A stretch of 64,000 nucleotides of DNA from Vibrio penaeicida (GCF_030689305.1 NZ_JAUYVM010000007.1:248001-312000); one strand, 5' to 3'; positions 39,993 to 50,428 are shown, counted from the stretch's first letter. A program made the numbers and translations. Notes: a model not told the origin generated them from the sequence alone.

Positions 39993-40020
39993 CTTGCTCT
40001 TAGCGGTGTTTTTCTATACT
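39993..40020 (+). promoter_or_regulatory. Putative sigma70 promoter of the rpsF operon
   Basis: CTTGCT (39993) and TATACT (40015) are spaced by 16 bases, about 100 bases before rpsF. The -35 match is modest. Confidence 0.4.
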
Positions 40021-40065
40021 ATTTGCCGTCCTTAAAACTCGGTCATTTTTCTTTAGTTCCTTGCT

Positions 40066-40100
40066 TCCTCTGGACGACCGAGCCACTCGTGGAAGCTAAT
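40066..40100 (+). promoter_or_regulatory. rpsF leader: Possible S6:S18 autoregulatory leader
   Basis: The rpsF leader contains GACCGAGCCACTCGTGG, with a CGAG/CTCG stem beside a CCG trinucleotide. An mRNA motif with a bulged CCG upstream of rpsF is known to bind the S6:S18 complex in many bacteria. The match here is by eye and the structure was not folded. Confidence 0.35.
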
Positions 40101-40120
40101 AATCCGTAAGGAGCAACCTA

Positions 40121-40537
40121 ATGCGTCATTACGAAATCGTATTCATGGTTCACCCTGATCAAAGCGAGCAAGTTGCTGGCATGATCGAGCGTTACACTGG
40201 TTCTATCACTGAAGCTGGCGGTACTATCCACCGTCTAGAAGACTGGGGTCGTCGTCAAATGGCTTACCCAATCAACAAGCTTCACAAAGCTCACTACGTT
40301 CTTATGAACGTTGAAGCTGGTCAAGAAGTGATTGACGAGCTAGAAACTGCTTTCCGTTTCAACGATGCAGTTCTACGTAACATGATCATGCGCACTAAAG
40401 GCGCTGTGACTGAACAATCTATTATGCTTAAGCAAAAAGAAGAGCGTGCAGAGCGTGCTCCTCGTCGTGAAGAGCGTACAGAGCGTACAGAGCGTACAGA
40501 ACGCACAGAAGCTAAACCAGAAGCAGCTGCTGAGTAA
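40121..40537 (+). CDS. rpsF: 30S ribosomal protein S6
   Basis: This 138-residue S6 starts [18 protein letters not shown] and has [20 protein letters not shown], the family core that contacts S18 and 16S rRNA. The C-terminal tail after residue 108 is rich in Glu and Arg and contains tandem ERT units encoded by GAGCGTACA repeats, then AKPEAAAE. The core is normal; the tail is longer than in the S6 sequences I know. It is first of a four-gene operon with priB, rpsR and rplI. Confidence 0.98.
   Translation: MRHYEIVFMVHPDQSEQVAGMIERYTGSITEAGGTIHRLEDWGRRQMAYPINKLHKAHYVLMNVEAGQEVIDELETAFRFNDAVLRNMIMRTKGAVTEQSIMLKQKEERAERAPRREERTERTERTERTEAKPEAAAE
40469..40509 (+). repeat. Tandem 9-base repeat in the rpsF tail
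   Basis: Four to five near-identical units of GAGCGTACA (the last GAACGCACA) encode consecutive Glu-Arg-Thr. The unit length keeps the frame, so slippage would change tail length without breaking the gene. Confidence 0.85.
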
Positions 40538-40545
40538 TTCATTGC

Positions 40546-40848
40546 ATGACCAATCGAATGGAGCTAAGTGGCACTGTCGCGAAAGCACCGATTCGAAGCC
40601 ACAGCCCTGCAGGCGTCGCCCATTGCCGATTTTGGCTAGAGCATCGTTCTACAGTGCTAGAAGCGGATTACCCCAGACAAGTTTATTGTCGTATGCCGGT
40701 AATCATTAGCGGGCAAAGGTCACAAGAGTTAACTCAAGAACTCGTTATAGGCAGTCACATTAAGGTAAGCGGTTTTGTCGCTTATCAAACCAGCCGAAAT
40801 GGCAATGGAAAATTAGTGTTACATGCCGAAAATATCACATATATTTAA
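40546..40848 (+). CDS. priB: Primosomal replication protein N
   Basis: This 100-residue OB-fold single-strand DNA-binding protein starts MTNRMELSGTVAKAPIRSHSPAG and has CRFWLEHRS. PriB stabilises PriA on DNA and bridges it to DnaT during replication restart. It sits between rpsF and rpsR, 8 bases after the S6 stop, as in Escherichia coli and other Vibrio. Confidence 0.96.
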   Translation: MTNRMELSGTVAKAPIRSHSPAGVAHCRFWLEHRSTVLEADYPRQVYCRMPVIISGQRSQELTQELVIGSHIKVSGFVAYQTSRNGNGKLVLHAENITYI

Positions 40849-40861
40849 GATCAGGAGATAG

Positions 40862-41092
<231 letters not shown>

Positions 41093-41125
41093 TCGGCACC
41101 GTCTATTTAGAAAGAGGATTAAACA

Positions 41126-41578
41126 ATGCAAGTTATTCTACTTGATAAAATCGGTAACCTAGGTGGTCTTGGCGATCAAGTAAATGTTAAATCTGGTTAC
41201 GCTCGTAACTTCCTTATCCCACAAGGTAAGGCTGTAATGGCAACTAAATCTAACGTTGAAATGTTCGAAGCTCGTCGCGCTGAACTAGAAGCAAAAGTTG
41301 CTGAGCAACTACAAGCTTCTGAAGCTCGTGCTGAGAAAGTTAACGCTCTTGAAGCAGTTGTTATTGCTTCTAAAGCTGGTGACGAAGGTAAACTATTCGG
41401 TTCTATCGGTACTCGTGACATCGCTGACGCTATCACAGCGGCAGGTGTTGAAGTAGCTAAGAGCGAAGTTCGCCTACCTGAAGGTGCTCTACGTAACACT
41501 GGTGAGTTTGAAATTAACGTACAACTTCACTCTGAAGTGTTCGCTAAGATCAACCTACAAGTTGTTGCTGCTGAGTAA
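41126..41578 (+). CDS. rplI: 50S ribosomal protein L9
   Basis: This 150-residue protein has the N-terminal L9 signature [19 protein letters not shown], the long connecting helix (about 40-75) and the C-terminal domain with [16 protein letters not shown]. It is the last gene of the S6 operon and is followed by a terminator. Confidence 0.98.
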   Translation: MQVILLDKIGNLGGLGDQVNVKSGYARNFLIPQGKAVMATKSNVEMFEARRAELEAKVAEQLQASEARAEKVNALEAVVIASKAGDEGKLFGSIGTRDIADAITAAGVEVAKSEVRLPEGALRNTGEFEINVQLHSEVFAKINLQVVAAE

Positions 41579-41600
41579 TTCAGTACCAAGCGATTTGAGA

Positions 41601-41627
41601 AAAGCTGGCTTAAAGCCGGCTTTTTTT
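41601..41627 (+). terminator. Rho-independent terminator of the rpsF-rplI operon
   Basis: AAAGCTGGCT pairs with AGCCGGCTTT (one wobble) around TAA, followed by seven T residues, 22 bases past rplI. Confidence 0.9.
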
Positions 41628-41683
41628 ATGTCTGTAGGTTTTGAATTAATGATTGCTTTGTATGAATGATTGTTCTGTATGCG

Positions 41684-42442
41684 TCAAAACTTGACCAACA
41701 GGTTAGCCGACACCACGGTATCCGTGTTACTTAAATCATTGGGAACGCGATCGAGATACTGCCTAGAGTGAGAAAGCTTAAGCGCGATGTCTTCCGTAAT
41801 GGCGTTGGTAATACTGATTTCGTTATCGAAGCGTGTGTTGGATTTTCCGCTTACGATTAATAAGTCAGCACTGAGCGACAGCGCCGGCAACACTTTCCAG
41901 TCACCTTTGAAATGCCCTCGAAAGATAAACTCATCCACGTTGTCTGGGAAAATTAAGTCATCGTCATCCAACTCATCCAGATTAGGCTTTTGATGTCGAT
42001 AACCTGGACCCAACTCCAAAGAGAGCTTTAAGTCATCCGTGTAGGTAAACTGATAACCGAGCCCGCTCGACCAAGTGTAATCCTTGAAATACGCACTGTA
42101 TTTTGAGTCGATGCCTTTGAAGTTGGCGTAAAGGTAAGTACGAGGTGCGAGCTTATAGTCACTTTGAACTTGGTAGGTAGACTGTTTCTTGTCTTCCTTA
42201 TCGTTTTTATTCAGTTTATAAAACTTCCATTCACCTGAATGTCGATGCCTTCCTTGCGTGTAAACCCCTTCCAAGCGGCTATTGAGAGATTCCGAATTGG
42301 AGTTACCACTGTGCGCTTGGTATCCGAATTCCACCTCTGTTTTCAAGGGAGATAAAGGCGACGTATCCGTGTCGGTACTTTCCTCTGCATAAAGGCTGGC
42401 ATTAAATACCGCCAGACTAAGCACAAGCAAATTTTTCGACAC
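41684..42442 (-). CDS. DUF481 (YdiY-like) outer-membrane beta-barrel protein
   Basis: This 252-residue protein starts with GTG, has a signal peptide (about 1-19) and ends in Phe after alternating hydrophobic strands (VVSANLLVKF), as expected for an outer-membrane barrel. VEFGYQAHSGNSNSESLNSR is the DUF481 entry strand. Its function is unknown in the family; some members are acid- or salt-induced. It is convergent with the rplI operon and divergent from dnaB. Confidence 0.85.
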   Translation of the reverse strand: MSKNLLVLSLAVFNASLYAEESTDTDTSPLSPLKTEVEFGYQAHSGNSNSESLNSRLEGVYTQGRHRHSGEWKFYKLNKNDKEDKKQSTYQVQSDYKLAPRTYLYANFKGIDSKYSAYFKDYTWSSGLGYQFTYTDDLKLSLELGPGYRHQKPNLDELDDDDLIFPDNVDEFIFRGHFKGDWKVLPALSLSADLLIVSGKSNTRFDNEISITNAITEDIALKLSHSRQYLDRVPNDLSNTDTVVSANLLVKF

Positions 42443-42691
42443 TCAATACCTCTCTCATATTCTTATTTTATTCAACCATACACTTGGCTATATAGCGGCA
42501 CGGTGCATGACATATGAGATTGTATTAATAGCCTTAAAGTCTCAGGTCAGGACTGTGTTAATTTCGTAAATTCTTCAAATCGGTGCCTTGTCTGAAAGTC
42601 AATTCATTCTCGCTGAACCGAGCATCTTGAGGTTACTTGGTTATAGAACTTAGCTATAATGAACGATCACGATAAGCTGTTGAGAACACCC

Positions 42692-44095
42692 ATGCCAGAT
42701 ACCCGAGATAATCGTAATAAGAAGCCAATAGATAGCCAAGTTGACGCTATCAAAGTACCACCGCATTCGTTAGAAGCAGAGCAATCTGTTATCGGTGGTC
42801 TGCTTTTAGATAATGAACGTTGGGATTCGGTTGCTGAAAGGGTAGTGGCGAAGGACTTTTATAGCCGACCACATAGAATGATTTTTGAAGGGGTGAAAAC
42901 CCTTTTAGAAGAAAACAAACCACTCGATCTAATCACCTTATCAGAATTCCTAGAGCAACGAGAAACCCTCGATGATGTGGGCGGTTTTGCTTATCTAGCT
43001 GATTTGGCGAAAAACACGCCAAGTGCCGCGAATATAAATGCTTATGCCGATATTGTTGCGGAGCGTGCACTGGTTCGAAACCTAATCGGTGTGGCGAATG
43101 AAATTGCTGATGCCGGTTACGATCCACAAGGACGCAGCTCCGAAGACCTTCTTGATTTGGCTGAGAGTAAAGTTTTCGCCATTGCAGAAGACAGAACCAA
43201 TGAGAATGAAGGTCCTCAGAATGTCGATAACATTCTAGAGAAAACTCTGGAACGTATCGAAATCCTATACAAAACACCACAAAATGGTGTTACGGGTGTT
43301 GATACGGGCTTCAACGACCTCAACAAGAAGACGGCAGGTTTACAGGGGTCGGATTTAATTATTGTTGCGGCACGTCCATCGATGGGTAAAACAACCTTTG
43401 CGATGAACTTGTGTGAAAACGCCGCCATGGTATCTGATAAGCCTGTGCTTATTTTCTCGTTAGAGATGCCCTCTGAGCAAATCATGATGCGTATGTTGGC
43501 ATCCCTTTCTCGCGTCGACCAAACAAAAATCCGTACTGGTCAGCTAGACGATGAAGATTGGGCGCGTATTTCTTCTACCATGGGTATTCTCATGGAAAAG
43601 AAAAACATGTACATCGATGATAGTTCTGGTCTTACTCCTACTGAAGTTCGTTCTCGTGCACGTCGTATTGCTCGTGAACACGGTGGCTTGTCACTTATCA
43701 TGGTCGACTACCTTCAGCTGATGCGTGTACCCGCTTTATCTGATAACCGTACATTGGAAATTGCAGAAATTTCCCGTTCTTTGAAAGCACTAGCAAAAGA
43801 ACTGAATGTTCCTGTTGTTGCTCTGTCGCAGCTTAACCGTTCTTTGGAGCAACGAGCAGATAAACGCCCAGTAAACTCAGATCTACGTGAATCAGGTTCT
43901 ATCGAGCAGGATGCCGATTTGATCATGTTCATCTACCGTGACGAAGTGTACAACCCAGACAGCACGCTCAAAGGTATTGCCGAGATCATTTTGGGTAAAC
44001 AACGTAATGGTCCTATCGGTTCCGTGCGACTGACGTTCCAAGGTCAATTCTCTCGCTTCGACAACTACGCAGGTCCTGCGTTTGATGATGAGTAA
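42692..44095 (+). CDS. dnaB: Replicative DNA helicase
   Basis: This 467-residue helicase has the N-terminal DnaB domain (VPPHSLEAEQSVIGGLLLDN) and a RecA-fold C-terminal domain with Walker A ARPSMGKTTFAMN, Walker B LIMVDYLQLM and LSQLNRSLEQR. It forms the hexamer that unwinds DNA at the fork. I chose the ATG at 42692 (MPDTRDNRNKK) because it gives the usual length. An in-frame ATG at 42659 would add 11 residues. It lies just upstream of alr, a normal gamma-proteobacterial order. Confidence 0.97.
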   Translation: MPDTRDNRNKKPIDSQVDAIKVPPHSLEAEQSVIGGLLLDNERWDSVAERVVAKDFYSRPHRMIFEGVKTLLEENKPLDLITLSEFLEQRETLDDVGGFAYLADLAKNTPSAANINAYADIVAERALVRNLIGVANEIADAGYDPQGRSSEDLLDLAESKVFAIAEDRTNENEGPQNVDNILEKTLERIEILYKTPQNGVTGVDTGFNDLNKKTAGLQGSDLIIVAARPSMGKTTFAMNLCENAAMVSDKPVLIFSLEMPSEQIMMRMLASLSRVDQTKIRTGQLDDEDWARISSTMGILMEKKNMYIDDSSGLTPTEVRSRARRIAREHGGLSLIMVDYLQLMRVPALSDNRTLEIAEISRSLKALAKELNVPVVALSQLNRSLEQRADKRPVNSDLRESGSIEQDADLIMFIYRDEVYNPDSTLKGIAEIILGKQRNGPIGSVRLTFQGQFSRFDNYAGPAFDDE

Positions 44096-44104
44096 TCTTC
44101 CCCT

Positions 44105-45190
44105 ATGAGCTATATGAAAGCGGCATCCGCATGCATTGATCTTTCTGCATTGAAGCACAACCTGAAAATGGTGAAGCAGCGTGCGCCCAACAGTAAAGTT
44201 ATGTCGGTGGTTAAAGCCAATGCTTATGGGCATGGCTTACTGAAAATAGCGCAAGCGGCCGTTGATGCTGATGCTTTTGGTGTGGCAAGAATAGAAGAAG
44301 CCCTGCAGTTGCGTGCTGGGGGGATTGTGAAACCCATATTGTTGCTTGAAGGCTTTTATTCCTCACGCGATTTACCGATATTGGTGACCAATAACATTCA
44401 AACAGTCGTGCATTGTGAAGAGCAGCTTGAAGCGTTAGAACAAGCGACGTTAGAAAACCCCGTCAAAGTGTGGCTCAAAGTAGACACAGGGATGCACCGC
44501 TTAGGCGTTCGCCCTGAAGTGTACTCTGAATACGTTGAACGCTTGAAAGCGTGCGACAATGTGGCTAAACCGCTGCGTTACATTAGCCATTTCGGGTGCG
44601 CAGATGAACTAGAAAACCCAGCGACTCAAGAACAAATCGACAGTTTTTTATTGCTGACCGAAGGCTGCAAAGGAGAAAGAACCTTAGCTGCATCTTCAGG
44701 GTTGTTGGCTTGGAAAGACAGCCATCTCGACTGGGTTCGCCCAGGTATTATTATGTATGGTGTGTCTCCGTTTGCGGATAAAAGCGCAAATGAGTTGGGC
44801 TTTAAACCAGTAATGACACTGAAATCGCATTTGATTGCGGTTCGCGACCTCAAAAAGGGCGAACCCGTTGGCTACGGTGCGATTTGGCACAGTGAACGTG
44901 ACACCAAAATTGGTGTAATAGCGATTGGCTATGGTGATGGATACCCAAGAACTGCGCCTGCTGGTACACCGGTATTGGTGAATGGTCGACGTGTATCGGT
45001 GGTGGGGCGAGTCTCCATGGACATGCTGACCGTCGATTTGGGAGCGGATTGCCAAGATAAAGTCGGCGATGAGGTTATTTTGTGGGGGCAAGAATTGCCT
45101 TCAGAAGAGGTCGCGCAACACATTGGCACAATCGCTTACGAATTGGTGACAAAGCTGACATCGCGTGTTGCCATGGAGTACATGGACTGA
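44105..45190 (+). CDS. alr: Alanine racemase
   Basis: This 361-residue PLP enzyme has the cofactor lysine in [12 protein letters not shown] and the second catalytic Tyr region in [20 protein letters not shown]. It makes D-alanine for peptidoglycan. It starts 9 bases after dnaB and ends 3 bases before a beta-barrel gene, so all three may share a transcript. Confidence 0.96.
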   Translation: MSYMKAASACIDLSALKHNLKMVKQRAPNSKVMSVVKANAYGHGLLKIAQAAVDADAFGVARIEEALQLRAGGIVKPILLLEGFYSSRDLPILVTNNIQTVVHCEEQLEALEQATLENPVKVWLKVDTGMHRLGVRPEVYSEYVERLKACDNVAKPLRYISHFGCADELENPATQEQIDSFLLLTEGCKGERTLAASSGLLAWKDSHLDWVRPGIIMYGVSPFADKSANELGFKPVMTLKSHLIAVRDLKKGEPVGYGAIWHSERDTKIGVIAIGYGDGYPRTAPAGTPVLVNGRRVSVVGRVSMDMLTVDLGADCQDKVGDEVILWGQELPSEEVAQHIGTIAYELVTKLTSRVAMEYMD

Positions 45191-45193
45191 GTT

Positions 45194-46408
45194 ATGTCAA
45201 AGCGTCTGATTATTTCAAGCCTACTTGCTTCTTCCTTCTGCGCGTCAGGTGTTGCCTCCGCCTATGAGTGGCTTCCACCTTGGATGCCAGACACCGCCGC
45301 TGTTCCTTTTGCTTTTTCATCCAGTACGCTGGGAAATACCATCGGTGTGGCGGGTCTGCTGAAAGGTCTTGGTCAACCACAAGCAGGGTTGATTGGGGCA
45401 GGGCTGATATCCGATAAAGGCAGCAACATGACCTTTATTGGCTACAACAACTTTCAAGTTGGCAACGCATGGCTACTCGGTTTTGATGCCTACAATGCCA
45501 GCTACTCTGACTACATATACCATCTAGGCAGTGCGGGCGATAACGATTCTCTGTACAGCCAGAAAACCGTCACGGATGCAAAGGAAGCGCAATACCACTT
45601 CACGATGCGCTACATCATTCCATGGGGCGCAGCTGCCTTCAAAGGAGCAAGAGCGGCGTATGAACCCAAAAGACGTATTCAAGGGGCATCTCCTGCAACC
45701 AGTGGGATTTCCACCATTAAGTTTGAGCCGTTTTTATCCGAACGCAGCTTAAGTAGCTCAAATGATTCGGCACCCGATTCGACATGGGGTGTAAACCTCG
45801 GATTTGAATGGGACAACCGTAATGACGTTCGAAACCCAAGCTTAGGGGCTAAGCTGAAATTGAACATTACTCACGCTCCCGATTCGGGTAACGACAATAC
45901 ATGGACCAAAGTTGAAATTGAGCAAAGCCACTACTTTAGCCTTGGCAAAGTAGACGACGTATTTTCTCGCCAAGTTTTGGCGTTTGATATGTATGTCGCC
46001 GATACTCCTACATGGAATCGCTGTGGTTCCGGAACGTGTGAGAGACCACCGGAATATGCAGGCGTTTCCTTGGGAGGCTTGTACCATCTTCGCGGTTACT
46101 CAGCGAATCGTTACCATGGCAGAAGTGCGGTGCACTACAGCTTAGAGTATCGAGTTATGCCAGAGTGGCAACCCTTACAAAGTTGGCCAATTTTTAATTG
46201 GTATGACGTGCCATGGTGGCAGTGGGTGGCTTTCGTTGATGCAGGTAGAGTAGCGGATGAATTCAGTATTCAAGAACTGCATCGCGATATGAAATACAAC
46301 TTAGGCGGTGGAATTCGCTTCCAAGTAGAAGGCATTGTGGTTCGAACAGAAATGGCATTTGGTGATGAAGAAAACATGTTCCGTGTGATGATCAATCAGC
46401 CGTTTTAG
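45194..46408 (+). CDS. Omp85/surface-antigen type outer-membrane beta-barrel without POTRA domains
   Basis: This 404-residue protein has a signal peptide (about 1-23, ending VASAYE), then a barrel. It contains GGLYHLRGYSANRYHG, with LRGY matching the conserved (V/L)RG(F/Y) loop of the BamA/TamA/D15 superfamily. The later FVDAGRV and terminal Phe also fit. No POTRA repeats are present. Such proteins occur after alr in Vibrio, but their function is unknown. The 3-base gap to alr indicates co-transcription. Confidence 0.8.
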   Translation: MSKRLIISSLLASSFCASGVASAYEWLPPWMPDTAAVPFAFSSSTLGNTIGVAGLLKGLGQPQAGLIGAGLISDKGSNMTFIGYNNFQVGNAWLLGFDAYNASYSDYIYHLGSAGDNDSLYSQKTVTDAKEAQYHFTMRYIIPWGAAAFKGARAAYEPKRRIQGASPATSGISTIKFEPFLSERSLSSSNDSAPDSTWGVNLGFEWDNRNDVRNPSLGAKLKLNITHAPDSGNDNTWTKVEIEQSHYFSLGKVDDVFSRQVLAFDMYVADTPTWNRCGSGTCERPPEYAGVSLGGLYHLRGYSANRYHGRSAVHYSLEYRVMPEWQPLQSWPIFNWYDVPWWQWVAFVDAGRVADEFSIQELHRDMKYNLGGGIRFQVEGIVVRTEMAFGDEENMFRVMINQPF

Positions 46409-46448
46409 ACTACCGTGATGAATATGCTGAATAAGTATAAATGATATG

Positions 46449-46475
46449 AAGAGGTGCCGAAGTGCACCTCTTTTT
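46449..46475 (+). terminator. Terminator between the beta-barrel gene and yjbQ
   Basis: AAGAGGTGC and GCACCTCTT form a 9-base stem with a 6-base loop and a following T-run on the plus strand. The A-rich left side means it could also serve the converging yjbQ. Confidence 0.85.
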
Positions 46476-46494
46476 AATCTGAAAAAATGGGTAA

Positions 46495-46920
46495 CTATTC
46501 ACATTGCCCTTGAAGCGTAGCAATAATTCTTCGAGCGCCACCATGATCGCGATGCTCTCCTAAGTACACTCCTTGCCAAGTACCTAACGCTAATCGCCCA
46601 TTACTAATTGGAATGCTCACGCTTGAACCTAAAGTGGACGCCTTGATATGTGCAGGCATATCATCATCACCTTCATAAGTATGTAAGTAGTAAGGAGCTC
46701 GTTCCGGCACAAATTTATTAAAGTGTTGTTCCATATCAGTACGAACGGTTGGATCTGCATTTTCATTCAAAGTTAAGCTTGCGGACGTATGTTGAATAAA
46801 AAGATGTAAAAGACCTATCGAGTACTGGTCAATTTGTGGTAAATGTTGTTCAATTTCATCAGTAATAAGATGAAAGCCTCGGCGTTTTGCGGTGAGAGAA
46901 AAGGTAGTTTGATGCCACAT
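46495..46920 (-). CDS. yjbQ: YjbQ family (UPF0047) protein
   Basis: This 141-residue protein starts [20 protein letters not shown] and has [20 protein letters not shown] and [20 protein letters not shown], the His- and Glu-rich UPF0047 signatures that probably bind metal. The family has been linked to a weak thiamin-phosphate synthase activity in complementation, but its true role is unsettled. It is monocistronic. Confidence 0.92.
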   Translation of the reverse strand: MWHQTTFSLTAKRRGFHLITDEIEQHLPQIDQYSIGLLHLFIQHTSASLTLNENADPTVRTDMEQHFNKFVPERAPYYLHTYEGDDDMPAHIKASTLGSSVSIPISNGRLALGTWQGVYLGEHRDHGGARRIIATLQGQCE

Positions 46921-47204
46921 AGGTTATGCCTTGTTGTTTCTAATCACTAATTGTTATAAACAATCGCATTAATAGTTGATTCCGATTAGGTACAATTGAG
47001 ATTACGTGATAAACCTCAATGTCAGCGATAACGGGTTGCGCCATAATCCGGAATCTGAAAATTTATTACGTTTTTTTGTGTCGATTGGATATAACAAACA
47101 CAAAAAGTACGATTCTTTATTTCGCTTAATCTGGAATTCACTCAGCATCATATAAATTAATCTGGCTGAAGAGAACATAATCGAACGAACATTGGACAAT
47201 TACC

Positions 47205-48857
47205 ATGTTAAAAAATATTGACCCTACCAAGACCCAAGCTTGGAATGCATTAACTGCGCACTTCGAATCGGCACAAGATATGGATCTGAAAGCCTTGTTT
47301 GCTGAAGATGCTCAACGTTTCGATAAATTATCTACACGTTTCGGATCGGATATTCTTGTCGATTACTCAAAGAACCTCATTAACGAGGAAACGCTTAAGC
47401 ACCTATTTGCTTTAGCGAAAGAAACCGAATTAAAAACTGCCATTGATGCGATGTTCAGTGGCGAAGCAATAAACCAAACGGAAGATCGTGCAGTGCTTCA
47501 TACGGCACTTCGTAATCGCAGTAACAAGCCAGTTTTAGTCAACGGTGAAGATGTCATGCCAGCGGTAAACGCCGTGCTGGAAAAAATGCAATCATTTACC
47601 AACCGTGTAATCGACGGTGAATGGAAAGGTTTCACAGGTAAAGCGATCACCGATATTGTAAACATCGGAATTGGTGGGTCAGATCTCGGTCCTTACATGG
47701 TGACCGAAGCGCTAGCGCCATACAAAAATCACCTGAACCTGCACTTCGTTTCTAACGTAGATGGCACGCACATCGTTGAAACGTTGAAAAAAGTGAACCC
47801 AGAGACAACCTTGTTCCTGATTGCGTCTAAAACATTTACGACGCAAGAAACCATGACAAATGCTCACACAGCGCGTGACTGGTTCCTTGAAGCTGCAAGT
47901 GATGAAGCGCACGTAGCAAAACACTTTGCCGCTCTTTCTACTAACGCAACTGCAGTATCTGAGTTTGGTATTGATACCGACAACATGTTCGAATTCTGGG
48001 ATTGGGTCGGCGGTCGTTACTCACTATGGTCTGCAATTGGTTTGTCTATTGCTCTATCCGTTGGCTACGACAACTTTGTGGAGTTGCTGGATGGCGCACA
48101 CGAGATGGACAACCACTTCGCAAGCACGGATCTGGAAAGCAATATCCCAGTTATCCTCGCTTTAATTGGTGTGTGGTACAACAACTTCCACGGTGCAGAG
48201 TCGGAAGCGATTTTGCCATACGATCAATACATGCATCGTTTTGCGGCATACTTCCAGCAAGGCAATATGGAATCCAACGGCAAATACGTCGATCGCGATG
48301 GCAATGCCGTGACCTATCAAACGGGTCCAGTTATCTGGGGTGAACCTGGTACCAATGGTCAGCACGCGTTTTATCAGCTCATCCACCAAGGTACAAAGTT
48401 GATCCCTTGTGATTTCATTGCTCCTGCTTTAAGCCATAATCCAGCGAGCGATCACCACCAGAAACTCATGTCTAACTTCTTTGCGCAAACTGAAGCACTT
48501 GCATTTGGTAAATCTCAAGAAGCGGTGAGAACTGAGTTTGCAAGCGCAGGTAAGAGTGAAGAAGAAGTAGCGTCGCTTGTACCATTCAAAGTATTTGAAG
48601 GTAACCGCCCTACTAACTCGATTTTGGTTAAGCAAATTACGCCGAAGACTCTGGGCAATCTGATTGCAATGTACGAGCATAAGATCTTTGCACAAGGTGT
48701 TATCTGGAATATCTTTAGCTTCGATCAGTGGGGTGTAGAGCTTGGTAAGCAGCTAGCGAATCAGATTTTGCCTGAACTGGCAGACCAATCTGAAATTAGC
48801 TCTCATGATAGTTCAACCAACGGTTTGATTAACGCGTTCAAAGCTTACAAATCTTAA
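47205..48857 (+). CDS. pgi: Glucose-6-phosphate isomerase
   Basis: This 550-residue enzyme shows the Pgi signatures [19 protein letters not shown] and [17 protein letters not shown], with the catalytic Glu and His in [14 protein letters not shown]. It interconverts glucose-6-phosphate and fructose-6-phosphate. It is flanked by its own terminator and stands alone. Confidence 0.98.
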   Translation: MLKNIDPTKTQAWNALTAHFESAQDMDLKALFAEDAQRFDKLSTRFGSDILVDYSKNLINEETLKHLFALAKETELKTAIDAMFSGEAINQTEDRAVLHTALRNRSNKPVLVNGEDVMPAVNAVLEKMQSFTNRVIDGEWKGFTGKAITDIVNIGIGGSDLGPYMVTEALAPYKNHLNLHFVSNVDGTHIVETLKKVNPETTLFLIASKTFTTQETMTNAHTARDWFLEAASDEAHVAKHFAALSTNATAVSEFGIDTDNMFEFWDWVGGRYSLWSAIGLSIALSVGYDNFVELLDGAHEMDNHFASTDLESNIPVILALIGVWYNNFHGAESEAILPYDQYMHRFAAYFQQGNMESNGKYVDRDGNAVTYQTGPVIWGEPGTNGQHAFYQLIHQGTKLIPCDFIAPALSHNPASDHHQKLMSNFFAQTEALAFGKSQEAVRTEFASAGKSEEEVASLVPFKVFEGNRPTNSILVKQITPKTLGNLIAMYEHKIFAQGVIWNIFSFDQWGVELGKQLANQILPELADQSEISSHDSSTNGLINAFKAYKS

Positions 48858-48890
48858 GCGTATTGAAATACCGCATATGAGTTAAAAACA

Positions 48891-48917
48891 AAAGGTCAGC
48901 AATTGCTGACCTTTTTT
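48891..48917 (+). terminator. Rho-independent terminator of pgi
   Basis: AAAGGTCAGCAATTGCTGACCTTTTTT is a near-perfect hairpin with T-run, 34 bases past the pgi stop. Confidence 0.93.
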
Positions 48918-48936
48918 CATTCCAATGACAAATAAA

Positions 48937-48964
48937 AAAAGCTGTCGCATTCGCAACAGCTTTT
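48937..48964 (-). terminator. Rho-independent terminator of the cheX-like gene
   Basis: Read on the minus strand, AAAAGCTGT pairs with ACAGCTTTT around a 10-base loop and is followed by a T-run. It lies 22 bases past the stop at 48986. Confidence 0.85.
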
Positions 48965-48985
48965 CTCTTGTTTGGCTCTATCTTC

Positions 48986-49447
48986 TTATTCGAAGCAGAT
49001 CTCGATAAATGCGTTACCCCACTCAGAGGTAAATGGCATGATGATGATCGCGCCTTCACATTTGTGACGAATGGTGTGACCTTTACCCGAAACAACGACG
49101 GGTGTTGCCATGTCGAAGTCAAAACCACTTTCTGAAAGAATGCGTTTTGCACCACCTGTAACCATATTAGTGATTTCACCCACCATATCGGTTACTTCTT
49201 CGTTTAAACCATTCGGACGTTCGCCTAGCATGTTTTGCATGATTTCCAATGCCAGAGACTCGTCAAAAGTAATCGACATTGAACCTCGGCTTTGGTCTCC
49301 GACCATACCAATCAAACCAGACACATCACCACGAGCGATTTCATCTTTCTTAACTCGAGGTTTCTGAGGCTTTAGCTCCAGTGAAGCCATAGTTTTCAGT
49401 ACATTCATTAGTGAAGCTAAAAACGGGTTTACAAATTCAGCGCGCAT
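48986..49447 (-). CDS. CheX-like chemotaxis phosphatase family protein
   Basis: This 153-residue protein has the CheC/CheX/FliY fold: SGLIGMVGDQSRGSMSITFD, then EEVTDMVGEITNMVTGGAKR, which holds the conserved Glu/Asn pair used to remove phosphate from CheY-type proteins. It is a single-domain cytoplasmic protein. It is encoded 13 bases after zur on the same strand, so the two are probably co-transcribed, as in other Vibrio. The partner response regulator is unknown. Confidence 0.85.
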   Translation of the reverse strand: MRAEFVNPFLASLMNVLKTMASLELKPQKPRVKKDEIARGDVSGLIGMVGDQSRGSMSITFDESLALEIMQNMLGERPNGLNEEVTDMVGEITNMVTGGAKRILSESGFDFDMATPVVVSGKGHTIRHKCEGAIIIMPFTSEWGNAFIEICFE

Positions 49448-49460
49448 AACGTTCTATCTT

Positions 49461-49919
49461 TTATTTGTCCGTAAAGTCTGAAAAACAACTTTTGCAAGTA
49501 CCGTGAGTTTCAATAACGTGATTGGTTAACTGAAACCCCTGTTTTTCACTATTTTTTGCCAACAAGGCTACAAGTTGGTCATCCTGATGTTCAGCTACAT
49601 TCCCGCACTTATCGCAAATAAGCAGGTGAGAGAAATGCTTGTGAGTACCAAAAGAGCAACACGAGATAAAGCTATTCGTGGACTCAACTCGATGGATAAA
49701 ACCTTGTTCCAATAAGAAATCCAACGCTCTATAGACCGTTGGCGGTTTTGCCTGAGGTTCACTTTCTTTTAGCCTATCTAACAAATCATAAGCGCTAGAC
49801 GCACTTTTGCTTGCAAAAATTAGCTCGAACACTCTTTTACGCTGTGGTGTAAGCCTGACCCCACGGCTTTGGCAGATGCCTTCAATTTGTTCTAACAACG
49901 ACAACTCCAATTGGCTCAT
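49461..49919 (-). CDS. zur: Zinc uptake regulator, Fur family
   Basis: This 152-residue Fur-family repressor has a winged helix with RLTPQRKRVFELIF and PPTVYRALDFLLEQGFIHRVES. The structural zinc site CDKCGN and CKSC is present, with a regulatory His cluster in GTHKHFSHLLICD. Zur rather than Fur is inferred from ISCCSFGTHKHFSHLLI and from its place next to dusA, which is usual in Vibrio. Confidence 0.92.
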   Translation of the reverse strand: MSQLELSLLEQIEGICQSRGVRLTPQRKRVFELIFASKSASSAYDLLDRLKESEPQAKPPTVYRALDFLLEQGFIHRVESTNSFISCCSFGTHKHFSHLLICDKCGNVAEHQDDQLVALLAKNSEKQGFQLTNHVIETHGTCKSCFSDFTDK

Positions 49920-50362
49920 CCATTTTGGTGCACATTATTAATAATATACCATTTATCTAGCAAGTTAGGCAGTAAAGGGCGTTTTTTTTAACCCTATGCA
50001 AAAGAAGCCAACCAATCAAGCGATGAATAGAATGCAAAAAACATTTTGTGATTATAAGTCACTTCCAACATCAGGAATTGTGCACACTGCAACAATGTGT
50101 CACATATTTGGCATGCATGCGGTAAGTGTCTTGAACGCGTTTCTACCAGACTTTTACCAAAAACCGCAACAACTTTATGGAGAAGTGTTAAACAAGGTGT
50201 GATTTGGCGTTAATTATGGAGTAAATCTGAATTCGTCGTCATGGTGCTTCTATATCTATGAAAACATCCAAAGCAAAGTGTATAATCCGCCAGTTTTTAA
50301 AGCCGTTCTCCTATGTATTTAACACTTATTAGGGGAGCTACTGTGAATATTGAGGTAAAACA
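49920..50362 (+). promoter_or_regulatory. zur-dusA divergent intergenic region
   Basis: This 443-base region contains the zur promoter side (a perfect ATTATTAATAAT palindrome near 49936) and the dusA promoter side. TATAAT at 50281-50286 is preceded by GTG and lies 77 bases before the dusA start. A frame of 68 codons at 49996 exists but has no family likeness and I do not call it. TGAGGTAAAACA supplies the dusA ribosome site. Confidence 0.55.
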
Positions 50363-50428
50363 GTGTCTAAGCCAGAGAATACAAGCGATTTCCCAATGCA
50401 GCGCTTCAGTGTTGCCCCCATGCTCGAT
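50352..50428 (+). repeat. Left copy of the dusA 5' repeat (attachment site, host junction)
   Basis: These 77 bases match 54283-54359 at 73 positions. The four differences are all third-codon synonymous changes. The repeat runs from the ribosome site to codon 22 of dusA and ends at ATGCTCGAT, the region known to be used by dusA-specific integrases. Confidence 0.9.

Noticed and set aside
50031..50065. CRP site upstream of dusA (TGTGA and TCACT)
   Set aside because: The spacing is 7 bases rather than 6 and the right half is poor.
49996..50202. 68-codon frame between zur and dusA
   Set aside because: No ribosome site, no family likeness and it overlaps the expected promoter region; probably chance.
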